Shown here in pieces: positions 1 to 9,169 of a stretch of 64,000 nt of DNA. The position numbers and the translations under genes were made by a program. The DNA is from Allochromatium tepidum (GTDB taxonomy: Bacteria; Pseudomonadota; Gammaproteobacteria; Chromatiales; Chromatiaceae): assembly GCF_018409545.1 (NCBI RefSeq), contig NZ_AP024563.1, forward strand, positions 1,628,755 through 1,692,754. Direction: 5' to 3'. The notes beneath the pieces were generated by a model. The model searched no databases. It saw nothing but the letters and a program-made list of their open reading frames with translations, and was not told the DNA's origin. How positions within the stretch are numbered: position 1 is the first letter of the stretch; every line of letters begins with the position of its first letter.

Positions 1-1
1 C

Positions 2-1486
2 CTGGTCGGCATGGTCCAGGCGCCGTCCAGTCTCGATCCGCGCCGCAATCCGGAGGCCGCCGAGCGGCGGCGCAATCTGGTGCTCGACCTCATGGTGCGC
101 GACGGGGTCATCAGCGAGGCCGAGGCGACCAAGGCCAAGCGCGCGCCGCTCGGGATTCAGGACGGCGGCGGGCGTCCGGCCGGGTACTATCCGGACTTCA
201 TCACCCTGGTGCGTCGCCAGCTCCAGCGCGACTATCGCGACGAGGATCTGCGCTCCGAAGGGCTGAACATCTTCACCACGCTCGATCCGCTGGTGCAGGC
301 CGCCGTCGAGCGTTCGCTGCCCAGGAAGCTGGCCGAGCTGGAGCAGCAGAATCGGATGAAGGCCGGAACCCTGGAGGCGGCCGCCGTGGTGACCTCGGTC
401 GAGCAGGGCGAGGTGCTGGCCGTCGCCGGCGGGCGCGAGCCGGGCTATGCCGGCTTCAACCGCGCGCTCGACTCGGTGCGCTCGATCGGCTCGCTGGTCA
501 AGCCGCCGATCTATCTGCTCGCGCTGTCGCAGCCGGAGCGCTACACGCTCACCACCAGTCTCTCGGACCGTCCCGTCAGTCTGCCCGACGGCAACAAGCG
601 CTGGGAGCCGAAGAACTACGACCGCCGGGTTCATGGCTCGGTGCAGCTCCACAGCGCGCTCGCCCGCTCGCTGAATCTGGCTACGGTCAACCTGGGGTTG
701 AGCCTCGGGGTCAAGAACGTCGTGGATACGCTCTACAAGATGGGTGCGCAGCGACGCATCCGGGTCGTGCCCTCGGTGCTGCTGGGGGCGGTGTCCATGT
801 CGCCGCTGGAGGTGGCGCAGGTCTATCAGACCATCGCCGCCGGCGGCTATCGCGCGCCCCTGCGCGGCATCCGCGAGGTGGTCGACGCCCAGGGCCGGCC
901 GCTCAACCGCTATCCGCTCGCCATCGAGGCCGTGGTCGATCCCAGGGCGGCCTATCTGACGACCTGGGCCATGCAGCGCGTGGTCACGGACGGCACGGCC
1001 AAGTGGCTCGGCGATCAGTTGCCCAAGGGGATGACGATGGCCGGCAAGACCGGCACCACCGACGAGAAGCGCGATAGCTGGTATGCCGGTTTCTCGGGCG
1101 ACAAGGTGGCCGTGGTCTGGGTCGGTCGCGACGACAACAAGCCGATGGGACTGACGGGCGGAACCGGGGCGCTGCGGGTGTGGGGTGATTTCATGCTGGC
1201 GCTCGACAATGAGCCGTTGCCCGAGTCTCCGCCCGATGGCGTGGTCCTGGCCGATGCCTGCGGACGTAGGAACGTGCCCTTCATCGGCGACAGCGCCAAG
1301 GGGGCGGCCAGTTGCGGCGGCGGTCAGGGTTCCGGGTCGCGTGCTGCGGGCGGCGAGTCGGTGGCGCGGGCCGAACCGGCTCCCACCGAAACGCGGGAAG
1401 AGTCTCCGCCCCCTGAGCCACCGCCACCGCCACCCAAACCGGCTCGAACCCAAAACCATTTCATGAGCGACTTCTTCGGTCGCTGA
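2..1486 (+). CDS. mrcB: Penicillin-binding protein 1B, 3' part (5' end outside window)
   Basis: C-terminal part of a bifunctional class A penicillin-binding protein that polymerises and cross-links peptidoglycan at the inner membrane. The frame is open from the left edge, so the true start lies upstream. The transpeptidase domain is complete: active-site SLVK (codons at 491-502), SLN (668-676) and KTGTT (from 1046). The leading QAPSSLDPRRNP stretch is the end of the glycosyltransferase domain and its linker as seen in PBP1B. The tail after the transpeptidase is rich in Pro and Glu and ends HFMSDFFGR. A TPR lipoprotein gene follows about 30 bases downstream. PBP1B rather than PBP1A is favoured by the compact domain order; the lost N-terminus would settle it. 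Confidence 0.9.
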   Translation: MVGMVQAPSSLDPRRNPEAAERRRNLVLDLMVRDGVISEAEATKAKRAPLGIQDGGGRPAGYYPDFITLVRRQLQRDYRDEDLRSEGLNIFTTLDPLVQAAVERSLPRKLAELEQQNRMKAGTLEAAAVVTSVEQGEVLAVAGGREPGYAGFNRALDSVRSIGSLVKPPIYLLALSQPERYTLTTSLSDRPVSLPDGNKRWEPKNYDRRVHGSVQLHSALARSLNLATVNLGLSLGVKNVVDTLYKMGAQRRIRVVPSVLLGAVSMSPLEVAQVYQTIAAGGYRAPLRGIREVVDAQGRPLNRYPLAIEAVVDPRAAYLTTWAMQRVVTDGTAKWLGDQLPKGMTMAGKTGTTDEKRDSWYAGFSGDKVAVVWVGRDDNKPMGLTGGTGALRVWGDFMLALDNEPLPESPPDGVVLADACGRRNVPFIGDSAKGAASCGGGQGSGSRAAGGESVARAEPAPTETREESPPPEPPPPPPKPARTQNHFMSDFFGR

Positions 1487-1517
1487 TGTTCAACACCTGT
1501 GCGAAGTGCTTAAACAC

Positions 1518-2411
1518 ATGCAACGCTTGACTCGATTCCTGACGCTTTCGTCGCTGGCCCTGGCCGGTCTGAGCGCCTGCTCCATGGGGCTGCGTGAGGG
1601 ACCGCCGGCGCCCATCGTCCAGGTGACGCCGCGTGATGGACGGCCCGCGCGGCCAAGCGTGCCGACGCCCCAGCCGGAGCGCGCGCCCGTGCCCGAGCAA
1701 CCGTCCGAGCCGGTCAGGCGCGGAACCCAGGTCTATGCCTACCGCGATCCGAGTGCCGCGCCGGAAACGGCCGCACCGCCCGCGTCCGGTATCCAGCCGG
1801 CTCAACCCGCCACGCCGACGCCGAGTGCGCCGCCGACACCAGGTACGCCGCCTCAATCCATCACCCAGACACCGGGTACGCCCCCGATGCCGGGCGGCCT
1901 CCAGGCGCAACCCGCCGCGCCTGCGCCGAGCACGTCCGAGCCGCCCGCGACGCCTCCTCAGCGTCCGGCCGAACAGCAGGTCGCCAAGGTCGATCCGCGC
2001 GCGACCCTGCCGGCTTCCGAGACTCCGAGTGCCGAGCGTCCGGTCGCGCCGGCCCCGGCGCTGCCTCCATCGAGCTTCGCCGCACCCAGTCTGCCGCCGG
2101 CGGCCGCCAAGCTCGCCGGTCAGGCCGAGCAGCAGCGCCAGTCGGGTGATTTCACCGGTGCGGCCGCTTCTCTGGAGCGCTCGCTGCGCATCGCTCCGCG
2201 TGAAGCTTATCTCTGGAACCGGCTCGCGCGCGTGCGGCTGGAGCAGGGGCAGGCGGTCCAGGCCGGCAATCTGGCCTCGCGCGCCAATGATCTCGCGGGC
2301 GACAAGGAAGACATCCGGCGCGACAACTGGCGCATCATCGCCGAGTCCAGGCGCCGTTCCGGGGATCTTGCGGCCGCGAGTGAGGCTGAGCAGCGCGCGG
2401 GGGGCAATTGA
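1518..2411 (+). CDS. TPR-containing lipoprotein
   Basis: Predicted outer-membrane or periplasmic lipoprotein of 297 residues. The N-terminus is a signal peptide ending in a lipobox (LSAC, residues about 17-20), so the mature protein would start at the lipidated Cys. A long Pro/Ala-rich low-complexity linker (residues about 25-190) follows, then a C-terminal helical region with tetratricopeptide character (AKLAGQAEQQRQSGDFTGAA, then a second unit around YLWNRLARVRLEQGQ). The ATG at 1518 is chosen because it gives a compact signal peptide; a GTG at 1506 is an alternative. The position just after mrcB suggests a role near peptidoglycan synthesis, but that is inference; function is unknown. Confidence 0.75.
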   Translation: MQRLTRFLTLSSLALAGLSACSMGLREGPPAPIVQVTPRDGRPARPSVPTPQPERAPVPEQPSEPVRRGTQVYAYRDPSAAPETAAPPASGIQPAQPATPTPSAPPTPGTPPQSITQTPGTPPMPGGLQAQPAAPAPSTSEPPATPPQRPAEQQVAKVDPRATLPASETPSAERPVAPAPALPPSSFAAPSLPPAAAKLAGQAEQQRQSGDFTGAAASLERSLRIAPREAYLWNRLARVRLEQGQAVQAGNLASRANDLAGDKEDIRRDNWRIIAESRRRSGDLAAASEAEQRAGGN

Positions 2412-2678
2412 CCTCATCGTAGATCGAAAGCGTACCTGTCCCTGGCGTTCCACACGGCTCGGAACCGGTCGCCGTCTGGACGGGAGTGCCTGTTGCACCG
2501 CCGGTAGCGCCCTGACCAAGCCCGTCGATAAGGATCGGCTAAAAAAGGCGTTTCACAAAGCCGTAGCTTTTCTGGTATTTTCCCCGCCCGAACGACGGTT
2601 GTTTCGTGCCGTCCGCCGACCCTGGCGGATACGAAGCATCCGGTGGCGTCTTCACCCTCTGTTGTTGGAGGCTCGTGC

Positions 2679-3872
2679 ATGATCAAGCCAGTCGGCTCTG
2701 ACGAACTCAGACCGCGTTTCGTCTATGACCCAGAGCAGCACCACAAACTCGCCCATGAGGCCGAGTCGCTGCCCTCGGTGATCGTCAGCTCCCAGGCGGC
2801 CGGCAATGCCGTCATGCTGGGCGCCGGGTATTTCAGCCCACTCGAAGGGTTCATGAATCTGGCCGACGCGCTCAGTACGGCGCAGTCGATGACCCTGACC
2901 GACGGGCGCTTCTTCCCGGTGCCGCTGCTCTGTCTGCTCGAATCCGCCGACGCCATCGCCGGCGCCACGCGGGTCGCGCTGCGTGACCCGAACGTCGAGG
3001 GCAACCCGGTACTGGCGGTCATGGACGTCACCGCCGTCGAGCAGGTCTCGGACGCGCAGATGGCGCTGATGACCGAACAGGTCTACGGCACCTCGGACCC
3101 GAAGCACCCAGGCGTCCAGACCTTCAACAGCCAGGGCCGTATCGCCATCTCGGGACCGATCCGGGTTCTCAATTTCTCCTACTTCCAGACCGACTTCCCC
3201 GACACCTTCCGCACCGCCGTCGAGATCCGCCACGAGATCCAAGAACGCGGCTGGCGGACGATCGTCGCCTTCCAGACCCGCAACCCCATGCATCGCGCGC
3301 ACGAGGAGCTGTGCAAGATGGCGATGGAGGCGGTCGAAGCCGATGGCGTCGTGATCCACATGCTGCTCGGCCGGCTCAAGCCGGGCGACATCCCGGCCCC
3401 CGTGCGCGATGCCGCCATCCGCACCATGGCCGAACTCTATTTTCCGCCCAACACCGTGATGGTCACGGGCTACGGTTTCGACATGCTCTATGCCGGGCCG
3501 CGCGAGGCGGTGCTGCACGCCTATTTCCGCCAGAACATGGGCGCGACCCACTTCATCATCGGTCGCGATCATGCCGGCGTCGGCGATTACTATGGTCCCT
3601 TCGACGCCCAGACCATCTTCGATGACGCCGTGCCCGCCGATGCGCTCGCCATCGAGATCTTCCGCGCCGACAACACGGCCTACTCCAAGAAGCTTGGACG
3701 AGTCGTGATGATGCGCGACGCCCCCGACCATACGCCGGATGACTTTATCCAGCTGTCCGGTACTCGGGTGCGCGAGATGCTCGGCCGGGGCGAGGCCCCG
3801 CCGCCCGAGTTCTCGCGTCCCGAGGTCGCCCAGATCCTCATGGATTACTACCAGTCACTCCCTCAGTCGTAG
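2679..3872 (+). CDS. sat: Sulfate adenylyltransferase (ATP sulfurylase), dissimilatory
   Basis: Homo-oligomeric ATP sulfurylase of 397 residues. In sulfur oxidisers it runs towards ATP: APS plus pyrophosphate gives ATP and sulfate, the last step of cytoplasmic sulfite oxidation. The nucleotide-binding motifs are visible: QTRNPMHRAHEEL (QxRN and HxxH) and GRDHAG. The start MIKPVGSDELRPRF is chosen because GGAG lies about 10 bases upstream; an in-frame start 36 bases earlier lacks support. It is the first gene of sat-aprM-aprB-aprA, the classic arrangement of Chromatiaceae, and is followed by aprM after 20 bases. The sequence closely resembles the A. vinosum enzyme from memory, not from a search. 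Confidence 0.97.
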   Translation: MIKPVGSDELRPRFVYDPEQHHKLAHEAESLPSVIVSSQAAGNAVMLGAGYFSPLEGFMNLADALSTAQSMTLTDGRFFPVPLLCLLESADAIAGATRVALRDPNVEGNPVLAVMDVTAVEQVSDAQMALMTEQVYGTSDPKHPGVQTFNSQGRIAISGPIRVLNFSYFQTDFPDTFRTAVEIRHEIQERGWRTIVAFQTRNPMHRAHEELCKMAMEAVEADGVVIHMLLGRLKPGDIPAPVRDAAIRTMAELYFPPNTVMVTGYGFDMLYAGPREAVLHAYFRQNMGATHFIIGRDHAGVGDYYGPFDAQTIFDDAVPADALAIEIFRADNTAYSKKLGRVVMMRDAPDHTPDDFIQLSGTRVREMLGRGEAPPPEFSRPEVAQILMDYYQSLPQS

Positions 3873-3892
3873 CCCAACGGAGAGCCAATGAG

Positions 3893-4735
3893 ATGATTAC
3901 CAGCAATCCCTTCGCCGAGCTGTCGGCGTTCATTGCGCCGGGCGTGATGCAGGCCTATGTCGTGTTGATGGTCCTTCTGGTCATCGGCGGCACCCTGCTC
4001 GACGTCAAGCACAAGAAGAGCGCCCGGTATTTCTTCGAGAAAGGCAAGTCGCTCAAGAAACTGGCCAAACGCGAAGTCGGCGGCGCCGAGAAGGTCGGTC
4101 TGGCCGTCAGCACCCTGGCCAACGAAGTCCTGGCCTCGGGCGAGTTCGAGAATCCCGACCGGCGCAAGTCTCACCTGCTCATGATGTACGGCTTCGTCAC
4201 CTTCGTGGTGACGACCGCGATCCTGATCTTCGGCGTGGAAGGCGAGACCTCGGGTTTCGTGTCCCTGCTCTGGCACATCGGCGCTCTGATGGTCAGCGTC
4301 GGCGGCTACTGGTTCTGGTTCAAGATCCGCGTCGACGTGCGTTCCGAGGGCCATCCGTGGTACGACGTGCATCTATCGGATCTGTTCATCGTCTCGCTGC
4401 TGCTGACGACGACCTTTGCACTGGTGTGGTCGCTGTTCCAGGCCGCAGGCGCCGGTGTCCTGGCCGGACTGGCCTTCTTCATCTTCATCGCCGCCGCCAC
4501 CACGCTGTTCGGCACCGTCTACTGGTCGAAGCTGGCGCACATGTTCTTCAAGCCCGCCGCCGCCTTCCAGAAGAAGGTCGCCAAGGCCGACGGTTCGATG
4601 GACAAGCTGCCCGAGCTGCCCGAACTGACCGACCCCATCGTCAAGGAGCGCTATCCGGACATCCCGACCTACATGGGCGACACCCCGCCCTACATGGGCC
4701 TGGGGATCAAGCGCGAAGCGCCGACCCATTACTGA
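3893..4735 (+). CDS. aprM: AprM, membrane anchor of APS reductase
   Basis: Integral membrane protein of 280 residues thought to anchor AprAB at the inner face of the cytoplasmic membrane and to pass electrons from APS reductase to the quinone pool. About five hydrophobic segments are visible (residues about 18-38, 96-115, 122-145, 160-181, 184-211), followed by a polar cytoplasmic tail ending KREAPTHY. A nearby ATG at 3888 is closed at once by TGA, so the ATG at 3893 is used, with GGAGAG as ribosome binding site. It lies between sat and aprB, as in other purple sulfur bacteria that use AprM instead of QmoABC. Confidence 0.92.
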   Translation: MITSNPFAELSAFIAPGVMQAYVVLMVLLVIGGTLLDVKHKKSARYFFEKGKSLKKLAKREVGGAEKVGLAVSTLANEVLASGEFENPDRRKSHLLMMYGFVTFVVTTAILIFGVEGETSGFVSLLWHIGALMVSVGGYWFWFKIRVDVRSEGHPWYDVHLSDLFIVSLLLTTTFALVWSLFQAAGAGVLAGLAFFIFIAAATTLFGTVYWSKLAHMFFKPAAAFQKKVAKADGSMDKLPELPELTDPIVKERYPDIPTYMGDTPPYMGLGIKREAPTHY

Positions 4736-4779
4736 TCTCACCGCGCTGAAAAGAGTTGAGAGAGAAGAGGATCACGAGA

Positions 4780-5262
4780 ATGCCAACGTTCGTCTATATG
4801 ACGCGCTGCGACGGTTGCGGCCAATGCGTCGACATCTGCCCGTCGGACATCATGCACATCGACACGACCATCCGTCGTGCCTACAACATCGAACCCAACA
4901 TGTGCTGGGAGTGCTACTCCTGCGTCAAGGCCTGTCCGCATAACGCGATCGACGTGCGCGGTTACGCCGACTTCGCCCCGCTGGGCCATTCGGTGCGGGT
5001 GCGTCGCGACGAGGAGAAGGGCGTCATCGCCTGGCGCATCATCTTCCGCAACGGCGAGAAGGACATGAACCTGCTCGCGCCCATCACCACCAAGCCCTGG
5101 GGGCAGCACACGCCCAAGCTCAAGGACGTGCCCGCGCCGTCGAAAGAGATGCGCGACAGCCAGTTGCTGTTCAACGAGCCCAAGTACATTCGTCTCGATG
5201 ACGGCGGTCTGCATACGCTCGAATCCAACGGCCTGAAAATGCAAGAAGGGGTGTGCTACTGA
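4780..5262 (+). CDS. aprB: Adenylylsulfate reductase beta subunit (2x[4Fe-4S])
   Basis: Electron-transfer subunit of APS reductase, 160 residues. Two ferredoxin-type cluster motifs are present: Cys10-x2-Cys13-x2-Cys16-x3-Cys20 and Cys42-x2-Cys45-x2-Cys48-x3-Cys52. The C-terminal half is the extended tail that wraps around AprA. The ATG at 4780 follows an AGAAGAGG ribosome binding site and gives the usual N-terminus MPTFVYMTRCDGCG; an upstream TTG is rejected. The stop codon overlaps the aprA start by one base (TGATG), implying translational coupling and equimolar subunits. Confidence 0.97.
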   Translation: MPTFVYMTRCDGCGQCVDICPSDIMHIDTTIRRAYNIEPNMCWECYSCVKACPHNAIDVRGYADFAPLGHSVRVRRDEEKGVIAWRIIFRNGEKDMNLLAPITTKPWGQHTPKLKDVPAPSKEMRDSQLLFNEPKYIRLDDGGLHTLESNGLKMQEGVCY

Positions 5263-7124
5263 TGGCTTACAAGACAATCATCGAGGACGGCATCGACGTT
5301 CTGGTCGTCGGTGCGGGCCTGGGCGGCACGGGCGCGGCCTTCGAGGCGCGCTACTGGGGCCAGGACAAGAAGATCGTCATCGCCGAGAAGGCCAACATCG
5401 ATCGCTCCGGTGCCGTGGCCCAGGGTCTGTACGCCATCAACTGCTACATGGGCACCCGCTTCGGCGAGAACAAGCCGGAAGATCATGTGCGTTATGCGCG
5501 CATCGATCTGATGGGCATGGTGCGCGAAGACCTGCTGTTCGACATGGCGCGTCACGTTGACTCGGCCGTGCACCAGTTCGAGGAATGGGGTCTGCCGTTG
5601 ATGCGCAACCCCAAGACCGGCGCCTATCAGCGTGAAGGCCGCTGGCAGATCATGATCCACGGTGAGTCCTACAAGCCGATCGTCGCGGAAGCGGCGAAGA
5701 AGTCGGCCGACAAGGTCTTCAACCGCATCTGCGTCACCCATCTGCTGATGGACGAGAGCAAGCCCAACCGGGTCGCGGGCGCGGTCGGCTTCAACGTGCG
5801 CACCGGCAACTATCATGTCTTCAAGTCCAAGACGGTCATCGTCGCCGCCGGCGGCGCCTCGAACATCTACAAGCCGCGGTCGGTGGGCGAGGGCGCGGGG
5901 CGCGTCTGGTATGCACCCTGGTCCTCGGGCTCGGCCTATGGTCTGATGATCGGCGCCGGCGCCAAGATGACCCAGATGGAGAACCGCATCGTGCTGGCCC
6001 GCTTCAAGGACGGTTACGGTCCGGTCGGCGCCTACTTCCTGCACCTCAAGACCTATACGCAGAACGGTCTGGGCGAGGAGTACGAGTCCAAGTGGTGGCC
6101 GCAGTTGCAGGAAATGGTCGGCAAGGAATATCTCGACCCGGAACTCTCGCACCGCACCCATCGCCCGATCCCGACCTGTCTGCGCAACCATGCCCTGATC
6201 AGCGAAGTCAACGCCGGTCGCGGGCCGATCCACATGGTCACGATGGAAGCCTTCCAGGATCCGCATCTGGAAGAGATCGGCTGGCACAACTTCCTCGGCA
6301 TGACCGTCGGCCAGGCCGTGCTCTGGGCCGCGACCGATGTCGATCCGAAGAACGAGAACCCCGAGCTGACCACCTCCGAGCCTTACGTCATGGGTTCGCA
6401 CGCGACCGGTTGCGGTGCCTGGTGTTCGGGTCCGGAGGACGTCTCGCCGCCCGAGTATTTCTGGGGCTACAACCGCATGACCACAGTCGAGGGACTGTTC
6501 GGGGCCGGCGACGCCGTCGGCGGCACGCCGCACGCCTTCTCGTCCGGCTCCTTCACCGAGGGGCGTCTGGCGGCCAAGGCGGCCTGCAAGTACATCGACG
6601 ACGGCAAGGCCGAGGGCATTCGGGTCTCAGACGCGCAGATCGAGCGGCGGCGTGAAGAGATCTACAAGCCGCTGGAGCACTACCGGGTCTACCGCAACGA
6701 GATCACCGCCGGTTCGGTCAACCCGAACTACATCAACCCGCGTCAGGGCCTGGATCGTCTGCAGAAGCTGATGGACGAGTACTGCGGCGGCGTGACCGTC
6801 AACTACATGACCAATGACAAGCTGCTCAACATCGGTCTGAAGAAGATGAAGCTTCTGGAAGAGGATCTCGAGAAGCTGGCGGCGGAGAACATCCATGAAC
6901 TGCTGCGCGCCTGGGAGCTGAAGCATCGTCAGCTCACCTCCGAGGCCGTGCTGCATCACACACTGTTCCGCAAGGAGACCCGCTGGCCGGGCTACTACTA
7001 CCGTGGCGACGCCATGAAGGTCGACGACGAGAACTGGCATGTGCTGACGGTGTCGCGCCGTGATCCCGATACCGGCGAGTACACAATGGAAAAGGCGCCC
7101 TGTTACCATCTGGTCGATGCCTGA
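5262..7124 (+). CDS. aprA: Adenylylsulfate reductase alpha subunit (FAD)
   Basis: Catalytic flavoprotein of dissimilatory APS reductase, 620 residues. In sulfur oxidisers it joins sulfite and AMP to make APS, releasing two electrons. It belongs to the fumarate reductase/succinate dehydrogenase flavoprotein family: the N-terminal dinucleotide fold VVGAGLGGTGAAFEA and the internal VIVAAGGASNIYKP are visible. The start MAYKTIIEDG is preferred over a GTG nine bases upstream because it overlaps the aprB stop in the usual way. It is the last gene of the sat-aprMBA operon and is followed by a strong intrinsic terminator. Confidence 0.98.
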   Translation: MAYKTIIEDGIDVLVVGAGLGGTGAAFEARYWGQDKKIVIAEKANIDRSGAVAQGLYAINCYMGTRFGENKPEDHVRYARIDLMGMVREDLLFDMARHVDSAVHQFEEWGLPLMRNPKTGAYQREGRWQIMIHGESYKPIVAEAAKKSADKVFNRICVTHLLMDESKPNRVAGAVGFNVRTGNYHVFKSKTVIVAAGGASNIYKPRSVGEGAGRVWYAPWSSGSAYGLMIGAGAKMTQMENRIVLARFKDGYGPVGAYFLHLKTYTQNGLGEEYESKWWPQLQEMVGKEYLDPELSHRTHRPIPTCLRNHALISEVNAGRGPIHMVTMEAFQDPHLEEIGWHNFLGMTVGQAVLWAATDVDPKNENPELTTSEPYVMGSHATGCGAWCSGPEDVSPPEYFWGYNRMTTVEGLFGAGDAVGGTPHAFSSGSFTEGRLAAKAACKYIDDGKAEGIRVSDAQIERRREEIYKPLEHYRVYRNEITAGSVNPNYINPRQGLDRLQKLMDEYCGGVTVNYMTNDKLLNIGLKKMKLLEEDLEKLAAENIHELLRAWELKHRQLTSEAVLHHTLFRKETRWPGYYYRGDAMKVDDENWHVLTVSRRDPDTGEYTMEKAPCYHLVDA

Positions 7125-7152
7125 TAGGATCCGGCGTGCCTCGATATGAAGT

Positions 7153-7189
7153 CTGGGCTCTCGGTATTGCCGGGAGCCCAGCTTTTTTT
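7153..7189 (+). terminator. Rho-independent terminator after aprA
   Basis: Perfect 8-bp inverted repeat CTGGGCTC / GAGCCCAG separated by 13 bases and followed by seven T. It lies 28 bases after the aprA stop and would end the sat-aprMBA transcript, making the next two genes a separate unit. Confidence 0.9.
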
Positions 7190-7231
7190 CAGGGTTGGAT
7201 TGTAGTGGCCTGAAGACGATTCGCTGGTGAT

Positions 7232-7582
7232 ATGAACATCAATGATCTGACCGACGAACAAATCATCGAGATCGCCCATCCTCTGTGGGACGATCTCGTC
7301 AAGTATTCCAATCAGGGCCGGTACGGCAAGTTCATCAAGAAGTTCTCCTACAACCTGCTGCTCGCCCTGAACGAAGTCGAAATGGGCAAGCAGTTCGCGC
7401 ATAGCGAATTGTCGCGCAATCTGGTCGAGGAACGCGATTTTCTCGGGCTCATCCGGCGCGGCGAGCATGTGACGGCGCTCTACCGCGTTCGTAGTACGGC
7501 GCGCGAAGGGGAATGGCTGGGGCGCATGGTGCTCGGCTATGAGAATGGCGAAGTGCGTATCTTTGCCGCTTCGATCTTCTGA
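7232..7582 (+). CDS. Small conserved-looking protein of unknown function
   Basis: 116-residue soluble protein, not recognised. It begins MNINDLTDEQIIEIAHPLW and ends in beta-rich sequence (LGRMVLGYENGEVRIFAASI), a helix-then-sheet layout that could fit an NTF2-like fold, but this is a guess from pattern only. There is no signal peptide, membrane segment or Cys cluster. The stop overlaps the start of the SlyD-like gene (TGATG), so the two are almost certainly co-translated. It sits directly behind the APS reductase terminator, so a link to sulfur oxidation is possible but unproven. Confidence 0.7.
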   Translation: MNINDLTDEQIIEIAHPLWDDLVKYSNQGRYGKFIKKFSYNLLLALNEVEMGKQFAHSELSRNLVEERDFLGLIRRGEHVTALYRVRSTAREGEWLGRMVLGYENGEVRIFAASIF

Positions 7583-8106
7583 TGTCCGAGGCCATGATGA
7601 AACAGACCATTCGCGACGATACATTCGTCGAACTGAGCTATCGCGTCCTCGATCAGAAGACGGGTAATGTTTTGACGGCCGTGGAGTTTCCGTTGGGCTA
7701 TGTCCATGGTCACAACTCAGTGCTGGATCCGCGCGTCATGGCGGAACTGGAAGGCCGGTCGGTGGGCGAGACGATCTCGGTTCCGATCGATTGCAGCGAT
7801 CTCTATGGCGCTCGGGATGAATCGCTCGTCATCACGGATTTGATCGAGAACGTGCCCGAGGAATATCGCGAAGTCGGGATGCAGATCCTGATGGAGAACG
7901 AGAAAGGCGAGACCAAGACCTTTTTCGTCACCCGTATGGACGACAGGACGCTGACGATCGACGGCAATCATCCGCTGTGCGAGCGGCAGGTGATCTTCGA
8001 GCTGGAAGTGCTGAGCGTGCGTGAGGCGACGGACGAGGAGATCGCCGCCGGCGGCACGCCGGAGCTGGGGCCGGACATCGGCGGATCGCCGACCCGGCCG
8101 ATCTGA
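7582..8106 (+). CDS. FKBP-type peptidyl-prolyl isomerase, SlyD-like
   Basis: 174-residue protein of the SlyD/FKBP family, which speeds proline isomerisation and acts as a folding helper; some members deliver nickel. The FKBP part (VELSYRVLDQKTGNVLTAVE, then LGYVHGHNSVLDPRVMAELE) is interrupted by an insert-in-flap region (residues about 75-125) typical of SlyD. The His- and Cys-rich metal-binding tail of enterobacterial SlyD is missing: the C-terminus is ELGPDIGGSPTRPI, so a nickel role is less likely. The start overlaps the stop of the preceding small gene by one base. Confidence 0.8.
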   Translation: MSEAMMKQTIRDDTFVELSYRVLDQKTGNVLTAVEFPLGYVHGHNSVLDPRVMAELEGRSVGETISVPIDCSDLYGARDESLVITDLIENVPEEYREVGMQILMENEKGETKTFFVTRMDDRTLTIDGNHPLCERQVIFELEVLSVREATDEEIAAGGTPELGPDIGGSPTRPI

Positions 8107-8203
8107 TCACGGAGCTTCAGCCGGCGGGATGTTGCCGATCGATCCCGGCCGCCGAGGGTTCGATGCCGGCTTGCGCCTTGGCGAATCCATACCGGCTCTC
8201 CCG

Positions 8204-9154
8204 CTACAGTGAACGCGCCGCGCGGCGGATTCGGTCGTGTACGGCGATCCAGGCCGAGTCGTCGGGCGGCAAGGCGATCAACAGGACGTCGCAGTCGCTG
8301 CCGTCGGCCTGGTGCAATACCGAATAGAGCATCGAGGCATAGTCCTCGGGGACGGCGGGCATCGGCCAGAATCTCGCGACCGGCCAGTCGACGGGACGAG
8401 TCGCGATCAGACCCGGACGCCGGTCCGGGAACGGGCTCTCGTGCAGATCGATCGGAATCCGGTAGCATGGCTTGCTCGGCGCATAATGCGAGTCCAGCAT
8501 ACCGGGCACACGAGGCGCGGTCGCGTCTGTGGTCAGGATCGGAGGCAGATGCGGCGCGAGGGCCTCCGCCGTAATCCGACCGGGCCGCAAGAGGCGGGGA
8601 TGGTCGCCGCTGAGATCCACAATGGTGGATTCGATACCGACCGGGCAGGGGCCGCCATCGACGACGGCCGCGATCCTGCCCGCCAAATGGCGCTGCACAT
8701 GCAGCGCGGTGGTCGGGCTGATCCGACCGAACGGATTGGCGGACGGCGCGGCCAGTCCTCGACCGAGTCGTTGCAACACGGCCTGAAACACCGGATGAGC
8801 GGGCACGCGCAGCGCGACCGTGGTCTGGCCGCCCGTCACCAGCGGCGAAACGGTCCGTGCCGCAGGCAGAACCAGGGTCAAGGGTCCGGGCCAGAAGGCC
8901 GATGCCAGCCGCCAGGCGGCCTCCGGCACGACGGCGGCCCAGGCGGGCAGTTGTTCAGCCGCAGCCAGGTGCACGATCAGCGGATGATCGGCGGGGCGGC
9001 CTTTGGCCTGGAAGATCGCGCGCAAGGCGTCGGGATTGCCCGCATCGCCCGCCAGACCGTAGACGGTCTCGGTGGGCAAGGCCACCAGTTCGCCCGCTCG
9101 CAGCAGGTTCGCCGCGGTGGTCAGGTCATCCGTGCCGGATGTGAGATGCAACAT
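8204..9154 (-). CDS. tsaC: L-threonylcarbamoyladenylate synthase, Sua5-type
   Basis: Makes threonylcarbamoyl-AMP from threonine, bicarbonate and ATP, the first step of the t6A modification at position 37 of ANN-decoding tRNAs. The 316-residue protein carries the YrdC/Sua5 core: PTETVYGLAGD, KGRPADHPLIVHL and the SANPFG loop. The extra C-terminal domain after a linker with HYAPSKP is the Sua5 extension, so this is the long form rather than a single-domain TsaC. It is convergent with the SlyD-like gene and followed, on the same strand upstream, by a LysR gene 15 bases away. Confidence 0.88.
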   Translation of the reverse strand: MLHLTSGTDDLTTAANLLRAGELVALPTETVYGLAGDAGNPDALRAIFQAKGRPADHPLIVHLAAAEQLPAWAAVVPEAAWRLASAFWPGPLTLVLPAARTVSPLVTGGQTTVALRVPAHPVFQAVLQRLGRGLAAPSANPFGRISPTTALHVQRHLAGRIAAVVDGGPCPVGIESTIVDLSGDHPRLLRPGRITAEALAPHLPPILTTDATAPRVPGMLDSHYAPSKPCYRIPIDLHESPFPDRRPGLIATRPVDWPVARFWPMPAVPEDYASMLYSVLHQADGSDCDVLLIALPPDDSAWIAVHDRIRRAARSL

Positions 9155-9169
9155 GATCGGGATACCTTG

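Noticed and set aside
1506-1517. GTG start for the TPR lipoprotein
   Set aside because: It adds MLKH in front of an otherwise compact signal peptide and has no better ribosome binding site than ATG 1518.
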